From Pelagimonas varians (lineage in GTDB: Bacteria; Pseudomonadota; Alphaproteobacteria; Rhodobacterales; Rhodobacteraceae), in contig NZ_QKMF01000001.1 of NCBI RefSeq assembly GCF_003208435.1, positions 1-64,000 of the forward strand: 64,000 nucleotides of DNA, written 5' to 3'. Each line of letters opens with the position of its first letter. Within the stretch, counting starts at the first letter, position 1. A program made the translations under genes and the position numbers. Under the pieces are notes generated by a model that saw only the letters and a program-made list of their open reading frames with translations, did no database searches and was not told the DNA's origin. Positions 63,786-64,000 of the stretch are shown here, one piece after another.

Positions 63786-63806
63786 GCGGCCCCTTTGCGG
63801 GGCTGC
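63786..63806 (+). terminator. Hairpin after ccmH
   Basis: GCGGCCCC, a five-base loop, and GGGGCTGC form an eight-base-pair stem with one G-T pair, five bases after the ccmH stop. No T-run follows, so termination is uncertain. Confidence 0.4.
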
Positions 63807-63965
63807 TACATCTGCGGGCAGGGTGACAGGATCCCTAGGCTCCGCCATATGCTAAACCTGTTGTTTTGAACATGTTTCTCCTGTTTTTTCAGGTGATACC
63901 TCTGGACAAGGGCGGACCTCCTTCCCGATATTCGGGATCGGTATTGCCGAAGCGGAGAGCAGCTC

Positions 63966-64000
63966 GTGACCCGAGACACTATTTCAATTGAAATTTCCGA
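63966..64000 (+). CDS. Start of a gene cut by the window edge, possibly enoyl-CoA hydratase
   Basis: A GTG at 63966 with GGAGAG about seven bases before it begins VTRDTISIEIS. This fits the first strand of an enoyl-CoA hydratase, a gene that often follows ccmH in Rhodobacterales. Only eleven codons are visible, so the family is a guess from position and the first residues. Confidence 0.4.
   Translation, partial: MTRDTISIEIS

Overview
The window looks like a chromosomal segment of a marine alphaproteobacterium of the order Rhodobacterales (Roseobacter/Rhodobacter group). The evidence is gene content and order: a trgA-trgB-cysK-mscS block as in Rhodobacter, a zwf-pgl-pgi operon, an acuI-type acrylyl-CoA reductase, a two-gene endolysin/holin cassette of the kind used to release gene transfer agents, and ccmF-ccmH followed by an enoyl-CoA hydratase-like start. 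No rRNA, tRNA or CRISPR array was recognised.

Region 1 (1-31 kb) is accessory and partly decaying. It opens with a broken IS3-type transposase start. A five-gene minus-strand periplasmic cluster follows: a DUF2946-like protein, two small c-type cytochromes, a Tat-exported multicopper oxidase and a third cytochrome c. Next is a plus-strand respiratory cluster: a Tat-exported fumarate-reductase-like flavoprotein preceded by an internally deleted copy of itself, a hexaheme cytochrome, and a protein joining two haem c sites to a predicted outer-membrane beta-barrel. After that come an FAD oxidoreductase with a glycosyltransferase, a secreted trypsin-like protease, an aldolase pseudogene, a Tat amidohydrolase, a frameshifted DUF3604 gene, an IS5-type remnant, a TetR regulator and a DUF1254/DUF1214-OmpA fusion. 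From 23.3 to 28.2 kb lies a tightly overlapping four-gene operon (C5 DNA methyltransferase, HD-domain protein, large P-loop ATPase, unrecognised protein). It is visibly A+T-richer than the later part of the window and is the best candidate for an undescribed conflict or defence system. An AraC regulator with a divergent short-chain dehydrogenase ends the region.

Region 2 (31.7-40.5 kb) holds rpsU with a terminator, then a complete sugar or polyol uptake operon: ABC ATPase, permease, binding protein, TIM-barrel isomerase/epimerase and Gfo/Idh/MocA dehydrogenase. A LacI-type regulator is divergent. The intergenic region carries three LacI-like palindromes whose centres are exactly 21 bp apart. 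AcuI follows.

Region 3 (40.5-64 kb) is conserved core. It contains a VOC protein, a class V aminotransferase-like enzyme, a photolyase, trgA-trgB-cysK-mscS-alaX, a Fur-family regulator, a TerB-like protein, SelO, a GNAT enzyme with a nucleoside hydrolase, a radical SAM protein, the zwf-pgl-pgi operon under a 14-bp perfect palindrome, a DUF985 cupin, the endolysin/holin pair, ccmF and ccmH, and the first codons of another gene. A 176-bp imperfect palindrome fills the gap between the convergent alaX and fur genes.

The c-type cytochromes of region 1 would need the cytochrome c maturation system, two members of which (CcmF, CcmH) lie at the other end of the window.
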